This document shows positions 23,601 through 38,800 of a DNA stretch of 64,000 nt, piece by piece; positions within the stretch are counted from its first letter, which is position 1; the number at the start of each line of letters is the position of its first letter. Below the pieces are notes generated by a model. The model was not told the origin of the DNA and did not search any database. It worked only from the letters and a program-made list of their open reading frames with translations. The translations under genes were made by a program, and so were the position numbers. The DNA comes from Karalla daura. Its lineage: Eukaryota > Chordata > Actinopteri > Chaetodontiformes > Leiognathidae. The DNA lies in the NCBI GenBank assembly GCA_029224185.1, contig CM055193.1:22272059-22336058 (forward strand). Direction: 5' to 3'.

Positions 23601-26600
23601 TTTGTCAGTGTCGGGGAAAAGGAGCTGAGGCCAGGCCTACCCGAGTGTGAAATTAAACAGGTGATAAATTTCCCTGTATGGCCAACAGTGGGAACACTGT
23701 CATTTTTCATTACTGTTAAACAAAAGGCGGAAGAAAACAACTTCCATTTTTATGCCCCCTCCCCCCGCCCTGCCGCGACTCCAGCCCAACAAGACTAATG
23801 AGGATGGTTTTTAAGTTAGGTGCGCGTAAGCGAATAAATCACGTTCACTTCCTCCACAGGCTTATCTTACGTATGAAGTATGGAGTGGGGGTGATGTAGA
23901 GGTTTGCGCTGTCGAGAAAGTCTCTGTGAGCTGGATTATACAATACGCACGCTACGCTAATTCCGCCCGGAGCCGCCGCTCGTGCATCTCAGCAGAGGTG
24001 AACGCGTCGACATAAATCATTCCCAAAGTCTGCAGCACAAGATCCCACAGCCAAACACTGGTGTTATGATGAGAAAAAAACAGGGGCTTGGTTTTGATCG
24101 GTCGACAATGACAGCAGGCTTCCTGGGGAGGGCCTGGGTCACACTCGAGGGGGCTGAAAGGAAGCGGCGAGAGCGCCTTCAGAAACAGACAAGACCGGTG
24201 GTCACCCCCGGGGTGACGCTTATCGATTGCAGACAGTCCCATCTGCACGCCTATCCACCAAAGCATCGGAGGCCCTTTTGTCGAGAGGCCCAATTTTGAT
24301 GGAGAGGAGTGCAAAATGGAGAGAGACATGAGTGGGCGGGATGGGAGCGAGCGGCAGGGAGTGAGGGGAGAGGGGAAAAAAAAAAAGATTCTATTGTGTG
24401 AGCCTGATGGTTTTCTCTGAATCAAAATGAGCAACTGATGAAAAAGGAGGATGTTCAGAGACAGCATGAGAGTGAGAATAAAATAGAAAGACTAAGCCAC
24501 AAGGCAAAATGATGCCCTTGGGGAGGTAGATGAGAGCACTTTGCCTGGTACCAGACAGCCAACAGACAGGGGACCGAGTGGCTGGATGTGTGTGTGAGGG
24601 TGTGTGTGTGTGTGCGCGGTGACACAGAGTTTCACATTTCTTCATGCTCCACATACAAAAAAGGTCACTCGTCTCAAGTCAATGAAATGATGTTAAATCG
24701 ACCACGAGACGCTTCGGAGGCGCGACGGGCCTCGCAGGCCCGGGCCCAGTGCCGTGGACAATGGTGGCGGGGGGAGAGGAAGAAAAGAAAAGAAAGGAAA
24801 AGAGGAAGGAGACAATCACCCCCGGCAACCAATCAGAAAGAGAGGGGAATCGGCTCATCTGAATTTGCCCTGTCCTCCATCTGCCCCCTCCCTGCCCCCT
24901 CCCCCCCCTGCTGGCAGGTGTAATCTACTCCCCCACCTCACACCCTGTGACAGGACCACTGTGCTCCCTGATGACGCCCCAACCTACGAGCGTCGGCATG
25001 ACAACCTGTGCAGGCCGGCAGGATCCCCCCACCCCCCGCCCCCCCACCCCCTCCAGACGTGTCCATGAGACAGGCGGACCGAGCGGGCTGCGATATCCCA
25101 CCCCGCTCCGCCGCCGCTGATCGAGATATGATTTGCACGGCAAATTAGATTTCATTTATTCGGAGAGCCGAGGAAGGAGCGGCCTAAAAAAAAGAAAAGA
25201 AGAAGAAGAAGAAGAAGGGGGGGGACACTCGTGCCGTCGGTCACACACTTTAAAAGCATAATGGGAGAGAGTGGCTCGATAAGACGGCGGACGCGAAGCC
25301 TCAAACGGTTGCGACAAGGCAAACAAACGAAACGCGGCTCCTCGTGAAATCCTGGAGCGAGGCCATGAAGACGTGTCTGTTTGTCTCCTCGACAGAAACA
25401 CGTTCACTAGCTCAGCTTCTGCTAATGGGTGCAAGTTCCTTCCTACAGATTGAAGACGCAGAATCTGCTCCGCCATATGAGACCCGGCTTTGTGCTGTGT
25501 TTCGCTGGGCTCAACACCAGCAGAGGGAGGGGCGTGAATTCACGACGCGTATGAAGCCACCGAGACAGCAAGCAAATACGCGTCGAGATCGAGCGACTGG
25601 AACGCAATAATGAACTAATGCACGATGAGGGAGGTTCCTGCACTCGCCTCTCCATGCCGTGTTTACATGTGAGACAGTTCAATGAAGCATGACGGGTTAG
25701 AAATAAAACGTTGTAGCTCTTCATATGACCTCCGGTCCACCTGCGGGGGGGGGGGGGCGGGTAAATAAAGAGCCTGTCCATTGCCTGAGGTTTCACAGGA
25801 GCCGGAGAAATGAAGTGCGAGGGATAAACAAACAGAGCAGGCAGCCACAACATGAAAGACATTGCTCCTAAAGCGTGCGGCCGACCTGAACTCGATCACC
25901 CGGAAGTCATCTGTGGCCCCGTAACAGGTTTGTTGAGGGACACGCTCGGCGACTTTGTCCCCGTCTCTCGCCGCATTAGGCGGCTGGGCGCGCGGGCTGG
26001 CGACCCGCGCAGCCATTACCGGGGCCCGCAGACGACTGCACGCGTCAGCACGGGTCAGCCGACGGGGATAATTACACCGTTCCGACAGCCGACCGCTTAG
26101 CATAATCACGCCATTTCAAAGTCCATTTCCCGGCCGTACCTTCGTCGCAGCTGCCCGGCTTGGCCACGTCGATCCTCTTCCTCTGCGTGCAGGAGGACAG
26201 GCGCAGCTCGCACTCGTTGAGGTAGGTGCCGCCGTCGCTGCCGCACACCACCGCCATGGCCTCGCCGTCACACTGCGGGCACTCGCACTTGTTCTGCACG
26301 CACCGGGCGCCCCAGGCGCACACTGTGCCGCCGCATGTTTCTGCACGACACACACAGGGAGAGAGCACAGGGACGGGTCTGAGATGCAAGCGCTGGAGCT
26401 CGTCCCCGCAGCAGAGAGTGAAATGAATCCTGCTCTTAATTGCCATGCACGCTACTCCCTCTCGTGATATATCCCTGTCTTTAAGCTGACACATACATAC
26501 TCCCCCATCATAGTAATTCCCCATCTGAGTGTCCTGCCATTCCACTCCGAGTCTGTCGGAGTATGAATCGCTGCCCGCAGCTATATGAGCGTCTGGTTGA

Positions 26601-26775
26601 GCTCTACTTGTATTTTTCATATCCACATTCAATCTAGAGCAAGGGAGAGAGATCTTTTTTATTCTTTTACTCTAACCACCTATGATACATGCATGTGCCA
26701 GGATTCCTTAGTTTGCTCGTGATTTGATATGGGGATTCAGGAAAAAAGACTGAAATGTGCAAAACTCCCAGGTAT

Positions 26776-26810
<35 letters not shown>

Positions 26811-29800
26811 CCAGGCTGTGTGAGGACTTACTGCACTCGCCCTGGCTGATCACCCGGAGGTCCATCTGCTCCTTGCAGGCGCGCACGTGCAGCTCACACT
26901 CGCTGTCGTAGGTGGTGCCGTCGCTGCCACACACGGGCTGGTGGGACTCCACACACTCCGATGCGCACACACACTCCCCGCTCTGGGCGTCGCAGATTGC
27001 CCCGAAAGAGCAGTTGGCACAGGCCTCGTCTGGGAGGAGAGGTGGACAAACACAGCGTGAGAGGGCTCATATGGGGGGCGTGTGTGTGTGTGTGTGTGAG
27101 AGTGTGCGGTTTCAGGTACAGATTCTTCTATTATCGGTTCTAAGGATCACGATCTCTGGAATCAAACTGAAAAAGACGCACTGGAAGCGCACACTTACAG
27201 CACAAACAAAAATCAAACGATGAAACGTCCCTAATTACATCACTGTTTTGACGCACTCCTGTCTATTACGCTAATGTCATGGTGGCATGCAGATGGTGCT
27301 AACACGCCAGTTTCAGATGGAGCATTCAGACTTACTCCTAATTACCTTAATGTGAACAACAGTCATATCACAATTAAATAGCAAAATGCAATTATCTTCT
27401 GTTTATCACTCTCCTGGCAGCTGCTGTCGTGCCTAATGAAGCGGCGCGGCAGATTCGGCGGGCGCGGGGAGGCAAAGTTTCCACAGCGAGAGCCGAGCGG
27501 CGAGCGCTGAAACTCCACCGGAGTCCACCGCCGGCACACGCAATTGATTTGAAATACTTCTATTGCATCTATTGCAAAGTGTCTCGGTTAACGTGCATGC
27601 AGGGGCTAAAAACCAAGCCATGAAATCCAGAAAAAAGAAGGAAAAAAAACTCCACAGAGTTCAACCGTGGCGCAGATCGGAGGATGTGGAAGGAGAAAAA
27701 AACGAAAAACAGAAACGACGAACTTCCCAGGAGCGCAGTGGGCCCCGTCGCTGGAGAAATTCGGAGCCACCCGGAACCATTCTCCCCGGACGTGAAACCA
27801 CATAACCTCACACACGGAGCCTCAGACTTTTCCGCTGAAAAAACAAGAGGAGGAGAAGCGCGTCCAAGGCGCTCCATCGCCAGGGTGTTTCAGGGCGTTC
27901 CCGGGAAGGAGCCCCACGACGGCCTGGCTGCAGCTTGCCAAGCGACGCTCCAACGATAACTCCGAGAGCAGGGTGGGGGGGGGGTTCCAGGGTGGGGGGG
28001 TGGGGGACTTGGAATAAACGAGCGAGAAAGAGCGGAGAAAAGCCCCCGCACTCTTCTCCATTAATCACGGCGCGGCTGCTCCTATCTGCTTGCTGCGACG
28101 CTACTTTCCGTCGCAGCTCAGGAATGAACGAGGCGGGCGATATCTGTGCTCCCTCTCCGAGCGAACAAAGCGCCGAGACATCCCGACGCCTCACCCGAGC
28201 CTTATTAGTTGGCGGATTCGCGGGGGATCATCTCTTGAAGAAACAGAATCACACCCGGAGACGGAGCGTCCCCCCGGGCGGAGGGCAGAGGCAGGGCCCG
28301 GCAGGAGCGCGGCCTCCGCTCCGACACCAATTACACCTGGAGGATTGCATTAGCGCGGCTCGCCATCACATTCAATTAGAGCCGGGCTAATAACCGCCGC
28401 TGAGCTAGCGCTAATTGAGAGAGGTGAGGACGGCCGCTGGAAGCTTCCGCATTAATAATCTGTTTATTACTCTTTAAGACTCTCCCGATTCCTTCATCTC
28501 CCTGTCCGGAGCTGGCAGCCATTCCTCTTATTCGGCTGCAGCCTGAACTGTGCACAGTGTGGCCGTATACCGCCTGCATAGGAGACATCCACTGCTTATT
28601 GGCTGAATGGATGATTTCACCGACGTCTAACATGAAAAGCTACATATGTTCATTACACTAAGGAGCAATGCTTCACCTCAAGTCATTTGGGCCTCAGGCT
28701 GTTAGTCACAGTTTGGGTTGGGCGTCTTACTCACTGTTAAGAAAACTCTCCAGACAGAGACAGAAGATATTTCAGAGAATGACGTGCGTCCGACGTCGTG
28801 GCAGCACCCTCTCTGCCAGCACGACAGTGTGTGTGTGCATGTGTGTGTGTGTGAGTCTGCGGCGTGGAGCTGAAGTGTGCCGGCCCACACCAGAGCCGTC
28901 CAACACTTCTGGGATTAACTGGAATGCTGAACGCGAGCCAGGCGTCGGCATCGGTAGCAGACCTCACTAATGCCCTTGTTTGCCGCTTGGAGGCAAATCC
29001 CTGCAGCCGGGATGCAGAAATTGTGTGCAAAGCCCATTAATACCCCGGCTTTTGGAATGATGTGTTGCGCAATGTATGTATAGGTGTGTCGCGAGGGTAT
29101 CAATGTATTCGCGGCCATGTATTCCGATGATTTATCGCTCAGATTAAACAATAATCCATCGCCGGCGATCAGATTAGAAGCGGAGGCTTTTGTAGCGTGT
29201 GTGACAAACATAAACAAAGATAACGTATACAGTCGGGGTGTGTGAAATGAGGGCTGCTGTGGTCGAGGCCGCTCTGGCTGCTGCAGCTATAAATCAGGAT
29301 GCGGCGGCGGTGAGTGTTGTCCTTTATCAGGGCCTGTGTCCTGATAGCAGCTTTGCTTCTTTATCAGCCCCCTGCCCCTCGCACCTGGCTCTCCACGCTA
29401 CCTGATCCCCCGCGCAACATGTATCGCAAGCAGGAAAGAAAGGGGGAGAGCGGGAATGTCAGTCTCCGATCCCACCCTCTCCCCCGGTCTGTCATTGTTG
29501 ATTTTGCGTCTCAGTGAAGAACACTTTATTTCCCTTGCTGAAGGCAGACGACTTCCCGGCCATGAAAAGCTCAGGCTCACGGGTTAGAAGTCTGGCCGGC
29601 CTGGGCTCCATGACACGTACTCAAGATGTTAAAAGCGTGGCCGTGCTTGTGTGCTGACATGAGAACCTGGGATCTTTCATCTTATTCAAATACCTTTCAT
29701 GTCGACCACTGCAAGAAGCTCTCCAGCCTGGCAACGTAGGCAGCGTAGCCCAGTGTGTCCGGGATCAAAGGCAGAGATTTGAAGGCCTCCTCATGCCACG

Positions 29801-32800
29801 TGTAATAAAATCTAATACCGACTATGTCCTCAAAAAATAGCCCGGGGAGTGAATAGCGAAAACATTATGACAAGACAACCCAGATTACCGCCTGATACGG
29901 GCTGATAGCGGCACGCTGAGCGCCCAGAACAGGCTGCATCTGGGCCATGAATGGCTGACAAATGAGTTTTTGTTTGAGGCTGCTGCATGTGGCCTGAGAA
30001 TGAGCTGATCTTTGTGAAAGATGAGTAACGGACCCCTCTGAGGGTGTGCTTCCAAAACTAAACATACATGATGGACTATTTAAAAGACACAAGAGTCCTG
30101 AATGCACTTGAATGCTTATTATACGTGCTTTAATACGAAGAGTTTCAAAAACGTAGGGAGCGATTTGATTGTGTGACATTCATTGTGGCAGTTGCCACTG
30201 GCCATGAGACAGCGCTTTATATCCTGAAGCGTTACCCAATCACAACATGTTTTTTCTCCCTTTTCTAAGGATTTGTTCGAACCTCACCAGGGTCATTGTG
30301 AAATCCCGTGGGCTCGGTGCTGGCAGCCACTGGACTGTACAACCCCCTTTGTTGTGTTTGTTGGGTGGCGGTGTTTGCGCTCTCTGAGAAATAGGGGTAG
30401 GTTGGTGTAAGAAAGTGGCCCTGAAAGCATGAAGGATTGAGGGAAGGAAAAAAACAAAAACGCAGCAACAGCTAAAGAGCTTGCAGCTTTACGTGCTTTG
30501 TTGATTTCCTCACCGGGGGGAGAAAAAAAAAGTCCCGAAAAGCAGCTGGGAGGGTGGGGGGCCCGGGCTGGCGTGTTACTTCAGGCTTAAGCAGAGGGAA
30601 GCAGGCTGGTTTGTGTTTTGAAGGCTTGTGAACATGCCTGGCTGATAACAACTCCCCTGTCGACGCCTGCCCGGCCGCTACACTATTAACTCTGCCTCCC
30701 CCTCCCGCTCTTCCTGCACCTCCTCCTGTTTTCACCTCCATCTCCTTCTCTGGCTGCATTTATTACACCCCCCCCCCCCCCCCTGCGCTTTCACCGCCTC
30801 TCTCCGGCCACTCGCACGCTGCCGCTGTGACCTATATTTCTTACTCAACTGTGTATATCATTTCAAACACCTGCGGGAGGGGAAAAAAAAGGGGGGGGGA
30901 TTTTCTTATTTCCTTTTCTCGAATGATTGCGGCGCCTCTGCTCTCATCTGTTTGTGTTAAGCCGTATGGATGACCCTTCTTTCTGAGGCGACTGATATCC
31001 TGCCGGGGGGTCTATTAACCAAGCACACTTCTGTCGGCCTACCTTACAAGGTCGCCCGCTACTCAAATGCATGGGGGGGGTGGGTGAAGGGGTGGGGTGG
31101 GGTGGGGGGGGGGGTCTGAGAATAATAATAAATGTCAGTCATATTGCTATCAGCTTGCACCTGAGCCATATAGATAACCACTATTTTGCCAGCCCGAGGG
31201 GAAGGAAATGAAATTATGGTAGGGCCTGGGCGAGGCTGTAGTGAGCCGCACGTACACACATGCACAGTTACGGTTCCCCATTGTGGCACCTCTCACCTCT
31301 AGCTGCAGTATCGATGCCCTCACCTGCCTCTTTTAAGCTCCCTTTTTGAGCCTGAAAGCCATAAATCCCACCGCATACACATTACCGTGCGTCTGGATGG
31401 AAATAACAAAACAAAGCCGCAAAAACAAAAGTAGCAAAGGTTGCAATGACTATTTTGGAAATCACCCATTTGAAAATGTAAAAAGTCTCCGAATTTTCCA
31501 GGACAGAAAGAAAAAAAACAAAAAACAAAAACACCTGAGCAGTAAATCCAGACACATAATGCCAATCACCTGCACCGAATAACAAGCAACTTGTAATGCA
31601 ATTCATTGTCTCTTATGCACTTGTGCATTGGAAAGGTTACTGAGCCCATGGAAAAGTCTCCCTTCATTTACTTTCCCCCAGTGCTTGTCCTCCACCTTAT
31701 CACTTTGATACTTCCACGAGCACCTGAAGGCAGCGACTCTCCTTTTTCTGCTCCATAAACATATATAGTGTATATTAGTGGCGGGAATAGCCTGCGATAA
31801 TTAGGTGAGATAATAGCTTAAGTCAGTCAGTTGTTATGGTACTGAATGAAGCCCAGTAAAGCTGTGCAAACAGCCCAGAAATAACCCACATTATCATGGC
31901 CATCATTCCTCGCCGGGTTCCAGCCTGGCAAGCCAATGCTTCAGCATTTTTATGGCACCATTGCGCTGACGCAGGCCTGCTCCTCTGGGAGCCAAGAAGC
32001 ATCCATAGTGCTGGATTACAGACAGGGCCCTCCACTCCGCCAGCTCGCTCTGCCTCTCGCTTTTTAAAATAAAGACTATTCATTACCATCTAGGGACCGG
32101 GGAGGGCGGGGGGGGGGGGGGGCGTCAGACCTGCCGTCTACCTGCCGAGCGCCGCACAAAATTGAGTCGGCCCGCCGGCCCGCCGCCCGCACGCCGCTCT
32201 CGCTCCATTTCTCGTTGGCATACATCCTCATGTGCTGGATTTCAATTTAGAGGGAGCCGGGAGGGGAATATGACAGATGCAAAGCAGGGGAAGGCAGCAG
32301 GGGGAGTGTGAGAGCCCTCCAACGGCTAATTCCGTCGTTTACCCAGAGCTAAAAGAAAGTAAACAGGGAAGCTTGCGCGGGCGACTTCGACCCAACTGTT
32401 AATAAGGTTCAGGAGCAAAACAACGGACAACCAGTCCGCGCCAGACCAGTGAGATCACCCAGTTGCGTTGATCAACCAGCAAACAGGCGGACTAGTTTCA
32501 ACTGCTGTGTCCTGTATCCGTGAGAAATGAGATTAGCGAGGGAGCCGGGCCAAGGGGCCAAGGACCACTGCGCACTTGCACACGGCGCGTGAGAAGCAAA
32601 AAGGCTTGATCGTAGACAATGAAGAATACTCCATCACCAATTAGACTGCATGGGAAAATTGGTCTTCCAAGATGGCATTAAGCCATCAAGAGCTCTCACC
32701 AAGTGGCTTCACCAAGCTGTAAAAATCAGCCCATATGGCTGTGGGCCCGCACGGCGCATCTGAAGATATTTTTACCACTCCAAACCCGCTGACTGTCGCT

Positions 32801-35800
32801 GCGGCACTAATGACCAGCCCGTACTCCGACGCTCCCCAGACAAAGCCAAGAGACTCTTGTAGCCAATTACAGACAAGTATGCCCCGCATCCTCTTTCATC
32901 CGGAGTAAAGTACATCTCCAGTTAAAGGTCAAAACAGGCAAATTGGTGTTGGCGTAGAGAGGCTGGAGACGGGCGGGGAGGCAGACACAGGCGGCGGATC
33001 AGGAAATTCCCTCAGACGTGGCCGTGTATTAGATGTTGTTTTGACTGTGATGGATGTGAGGGGGGGGGGGACGGGCGCTCCCCGCGGGCGCCGCCATGGT
33101 TTCAGCTCTGTACGTGTTAATTGTTCATGTCTGTACATGCTAATTTCGCCTCGGGGACATTTAGCACAATCAATTAATTTAAGCGTAATTACTTTCCACC
33201 GGGACGGCTCGCCGCCGGCCAGCGAGCCCCCGACACGTGACACATCTCACAGGGATCCATGCCGAGGTGTGCGACTCACCGCAGGGCCCCTTGTGCTTCA
33301 TGACGATGTCCTTCTGCAGGGCGCAGCCCATGGCCCGCATCTCGCAGTGGCTGCCGTAACTGTGGCCGTCGGAGCCGCACACCGGGTCGGACGTCTGCGG
33401 GCAGGCCTCGGGACACTCGCACACCGGCTCGTAGTTCTTCACCACGCACACCGCCCCGTAGTCGCACTCCTTCTCCAAGCAGGGGCTCGGCACGGCCAGA
33501 TCTGGAGAGCAACCCCCGCGAGAGCAAAGTTAGAGGGGTGGGGTTGGGGGGGGGTGGGGGGAAGGGGCAGAAAGGGGACGGGAAGCGGGCAGAATATACA
33601 GGAAGTAGAGGTTGGAGAGAGGTCTTGAACGGCGAAGGTGACAGGGGGGTAGGTTAGAGCGGGGGTGCGCGGGGAGCTGTGTTAGAAAAAGGTTCGGGGA
33701 CAAAAGAGATCAGATGGAATATGCAACGCTGTCCCTGCAACACCTCGTCTTGCTATGTCATTTCCTCGTCTGCGTGCCTGTTCTGAAGTACCCCGAGGCC
33801 CCATGGAGTCTGCGGTCCTGTGTGCATGAGGACGCCGGATAGGAGCGCAGCCCCGCGGCACGGCGCAGATGAAACAGCCCGCGAACAATGGTCCGCGTCG
33901 TCTTTCCTTTTTTTCCCCCCCTCTCAGGCGAGTAAACGCCTGGATTAATTGACGTTCCCAATGTGGCCCTTCAAAGGCTGCCATTTGCATCTCAGTGTGA
34001 GCCACTGCTTCAGCCAAAGCCGACTGAACTGACATAGAGGAGCGAGAGAGGGAGGAAGGGAGAGATAGACGGGAAGAGAGGGAGAGAGAGAGAGAAAGTG
34101 TTAAAAGAGAGGAAGAAAGACAAGCGAGGGGAAAAAAAAAGAGGCCCCCTGCTTAATAATTCAAAAAAGGCAAGCTCCTGGGCCGAGGCTGATATGAAAT
34201 GTGAACATCACAGAGAGGTGTCTGCTTCAGTCTCTCCCTCTCACGCACCAGCTCCGGCGTGACTTCATTAGAGCCGGGGACTGGATTTCAGCGCGAGATG
34301 GGCGCAGGCTGGGAGACACCCGATCGAGGTCCCGAATCGATCAATGCTTTATAGCTCGGCGTTTTTATAAGCCGGGCTCGGACACACTCGGCGTGTGTTT
34401 GTGTGCGATTGCATCGAGGGCTTGCTTTCATGGTTAAAAGGTGGGATGGTATTCAGCGTGCTATCAGGGCTAAGCCGCAGACGATCGCCCGGCTCCATAG
34501 TGATTCTCATTTCGGAGCCTTCACGCATGAGGGCTGGATCACTCCGCCAAATGTGGTGTGTCTGCAGATTAGAGGAAGAAAGCAGGCGGAGGCATCAAAT
34601 AATCTTTGATGAGACGTGCGGGCGAAAATGGAAAGAGGTGCGCTTAAACGCCCCGAGTCGAAACCAAACTCCTTCCTCCGTCTCATCTGCGCTGCGTTTG
34701 GCTTTTGCTCGGGAGGTTGGGGTGCTGTCATGGAAACTGCCCCTAATAATGACACCACCCATGGCTCCGTCATTATTGTGACCATTATAGGATTAGATGG
34801 CATCACGGGGGGGCACGTCGGTTTGCTTGGAGCCCCAGGATTCATTTATCAGCGTGCAAGTGTTCGGCAGTGGCTCTACTCGCTGCAGTAATGGGGCAAA
34901 TTATCAACTGATAAGACAGACAGAGGCAATTATCTTAGCTTAACTCTGATTAAGGCAGTGGGGAGGCTACAGTAAATGAGAAAAGGATCGGTGTCACCCT
35001 TACATCTTCAGAGCACACCTGAGCAACGATACGTACGGCGATTACAATGGGAAGACATAAAAGGAGAGCGTGTAGGTATCCTTTTTTACCTCCCACCTCT
35101 TTGCTACTAAGCTCTGGCTGTAATTGAACAAATCGTTCCGGATCCGGAGCAAGGACACAGGTTCTGCCATTACGGAAAGTGAATTTAGAAGGTGGAACAC
35201 AGCTATTGATTTCTGTGTTTTGATGCCAAACTGCTGTTTGAAAAGAGCTCGGAGGTGCCACATAAGTATGTAAGCTGTTCAATGCGGCTTAATTTGGTAT
35301 GGCTTCAGAAACAATTGATTCCTCCTGATCTCTTTTTAACGCCTCGCGTGTGTCTGCGAGTAAGCCAGTGTGTGTGTGTGTGTGTGTGTGCCAGTCTGTG
35401 TGTGTGTGTGTTGTAAGCTTGTGAGCTGAGCTTAGCTATACAACCTTGGCCTCCAAAAAAGTTCAACAGCCCACTTCCCAAGGACAAGCTCCTAAAACAC
35501 AACTGCAGCCTCCGATAAGGCCTAAGTCTCCCGTTCTCTTTGTTTCGCACACACAGTAAAGATGAAAGAATTTCCCTCCAAAACTAATTTTTTTATCATC
35601 CTCTCCCTCTGGGGCGGGGGGGGGTAAAATTTCCTGCCTGATTTATTAACTAGAGAGGGTGTCAGGGCAAAAAAAAAAAAAAAAAAACGAGACAAAACTC
35701 CCCGAGTGTAAAAATCTTATGACACAGTTAAAAAGTGAAGCTGTCTTGTTCTCTCTCTCGTGGATGCGGGCACAAGCTTTGAAATGGCAGCCTGTCACAA

Positions 35801-38800
35801 CTAAGGCTTGTGGGCTGCTGTTTACAAGCCTGCTCCAGCGGGCTCGGTTCCTCTCGCTGGTCGTCTCCCAGACACTTAAACACATGTCTCCGCGCGTGCA
35901 TCAAGCGTCCCTGTCAGGCAGGCCCGCAGAAAATCCAAGGTGCCCGGGTTTAAAGCGAGAGACGCGTAAAAATAGGAACATCCGCGGCGATCGAAGCGGC
36001 TAGGACATTGTTTAAGAGGCTGAGCAGGTATAGCGAACGGCGTGCTGCGGCGGCGCGGTGGATAAGTCAGGAGAAATAGCGAAAATATGGGGAGAGAAAA
36101 AAACCATGAATAATTCCCTCTAATCAAGGATGCCGTATGTGAGCTCCGTTTCGGCGTCTGGGAGGACTTCACATTCTGGGTGTCACCTCGGTCTGCATCC
36201 TCAGCCGCTGCTTCTCTATGTTAATTAGAGTGGTATTTTAATGGCACGCCGCGGCTCCAGGGCTACGGTTGCATCACAGGTCGGTTCCAGGCCGCGGCCC
36301 CCCCCCCACCCCTACAGAGGGCGCGCTGGGAACCGAGCGCCGTCCTCTGATCTCCTGATACGGGCTCACCTGTCCACCTCAAGTGTCATTAGCGCGCACT
36401 TACCGCTGCTGTCTGACCGGCTGGAGTGGCCGCGATGCCACGGTGTAACTTCTCAAGCCCTAACAGCCCCCTCGTTAGGTCCCCGCAGCGGGGCTCTGGC
36501 TGCCGCTCGCCCCCCCGTAACGTGTCGGAGGAACGCCGGGAGATTATTTTTGGTGAGAGCTTCCTCCCATCTCCGCTCGGCTCATACATATGTTAATTGG
36601 ACTTTCCCCCTTGGGTCCGTGTGCAATTCCAAACGGTTCCCCGCATTATGCAGGGCAGTGAATCAGTGTAATCCAGGTGACGCTCGCTGTAGCCAACTGG
36701 CAGGAGAATAGGCCAACGCGGCAAACCGTCACCGCACGGGGCCCCTATTGGGCGAAGCCGATGCGAGGCAAAGCCCCGCCTCCTGTGTTTCTTCACCTGC
36801 GGGGCTTTGATCCCGCTCCCCCGGCCTCCCTCGCATTAAAAACATTTATGTATCATATTAGTCGTGGGAGAGGGAGCGAGTTAGAGGGAGGTGCGGAGAA
36901 AAGGCTATATTAGCATACAGCAAAAAGGCATACCCGCGGGCTGTGTCTGTCTACCACTGAAAGCTCATCACAGGGAGGAGAGGCATCCAAGCCTCTTTGT
37001 GCATTTACTACTGAGGCCGCGCTGCTCTTCAAAATGGAGACAGGCGGAGGGAGGCGCGCGAGAGGGGGAGGGAGACGGATCCCGCCGATCGTGTCACAGC
37101 CGTCAATCGGAGGCGAGGTGACAGCCGAACACGATTTGTCCAAGAGCGACGCGGGAAGTCTCCGAGTGATCCCGTGACTGATGCGCGCACAAGAAAACCC
37201 AGGCAAAAAAAAGGAAAAAAAAAAGAAATGGAGCAACAACGCTAAACATTCACTGGATTAATCGAGCGCCGCCTCAGAGGCTGGAGACGGAATGAAAAAT
37301 GTAGAAATCGGAAGGCGGGTGTGGGGGGGAGGTGGGGCCTCGTTCCATCACAACCTGGAGGCAAGAAACACCCACAATGCCTGGAGTCACATCTGACACC
37401 CCGCTTGACCCACATTTCTCCGCAATTTCTGCTGGATGACAGCCTGTGGGCTGCTGGAAGTGGACCGGCGCTCCCCGGCTGCTGTCAATCGGGCTCCCAC
37501 GGCACTTCCTCTAATTAACTTGATGAGGAGGAAAACAGCACGGCCGATCCCGGGCCGACGCGGGCCTCCTAGCAGCGGACGCGCTCGCTGCAAACGCCGG
37601 CGGAGACGCCGGTCAGACCAGCGCGCGCATGATGAGATACTCGCCGCGCCGCCCTGACACCCAAGCTGACTGATCCTTGCCTCCCTCTTTTGTCAACGAC
37701 GACGTGTTCACCTCCGGAAGGCGACCGTCGACACATCTCGAGCGACTCTCTCGCGCCCGCCAATCGATGCGTACGCGCCTTCGTAGGCTCGAGCCAGAGC
37801 TGTGTGGATAAGAGCCTCTGTCCACGTCACCGGCCCTTCCACTCCTCCCCATCCAGTTTCCCGCGCTCCTGGAAGACTGGGTCTCCTTAACACCCCCAAA
37901 CTCCACTCTGCGGCTTGTGTTTCTAGTCGACCAACGGCCAAAGTGCGTCACCCGGGGGGAGCACAAAACAGCCATGCACATGTTCAGATTGCAAAAGTGT
38001 TCTTACGGCAAAAGTCATTCATTTTACTCGCAGCCCGTCCCTCTGATGTGAAATAAATAAATGGATTTCCTTCTCTCTTTGTCTTCAACGACTTCATTCG
38101 GATTGGCCCCCGAAAACGCTTTCACTCCTCGGCGGACGTGACGCCTTGGGAATGAGCTCCGCTGATACGCAACGGACGGCGTTTTGTTGCTTTTAACAAT
38201 GAGATCGATTGGCGTCCATTTACATCTTCTTCCGTCTGTTTAATGTGAAGCCTCCTGCGGCTTCAGCTCATTGGGAACGGCGCACAAATGCAGCCGCGCA
38301 CACGCACACAGAAACAGGCGCATGCAGAGCTCCGAGCAGGGACTGAACCATGTCGTCTCAACACAGCAGAGCCCACACTGCAAGCTCCTAATATCTTTTC
38401 ATAAAGCTGCAGGAAGTACATCTCGGGGCTGAGCAAGAGCACATTAAGCGGAGTGCGTTACGCAAAGGTACGATGATGAGTGGAGGATGCACCAAGCAAT
38501 TGTGATCATTACTGCCTTAAGTGCTGTGGAGATGCAGCCCGCTCTCTGCCTTCCCCCGACAAATTCATCCAGGCGTCGCGGCTGCTTCGACTTTCGAAAC
38601 TCCGCTGATGAGCCGTTTAAGGACATCTCTTGAACTTCACTTCAGTGCTGGACCGATGATGGCCCTGCCTAATCTGTTCCATTGATCCTAAAATTAGCTT
38701 TTGTTTGGAGATGCCAATTTCAGGTGCAAAGGAGAGGGAGGGGGGGGAGGGGAAGGAGTCTTTGAAAACCTCAGGGTGCCAATGTTCCTCCATTGCTGTT

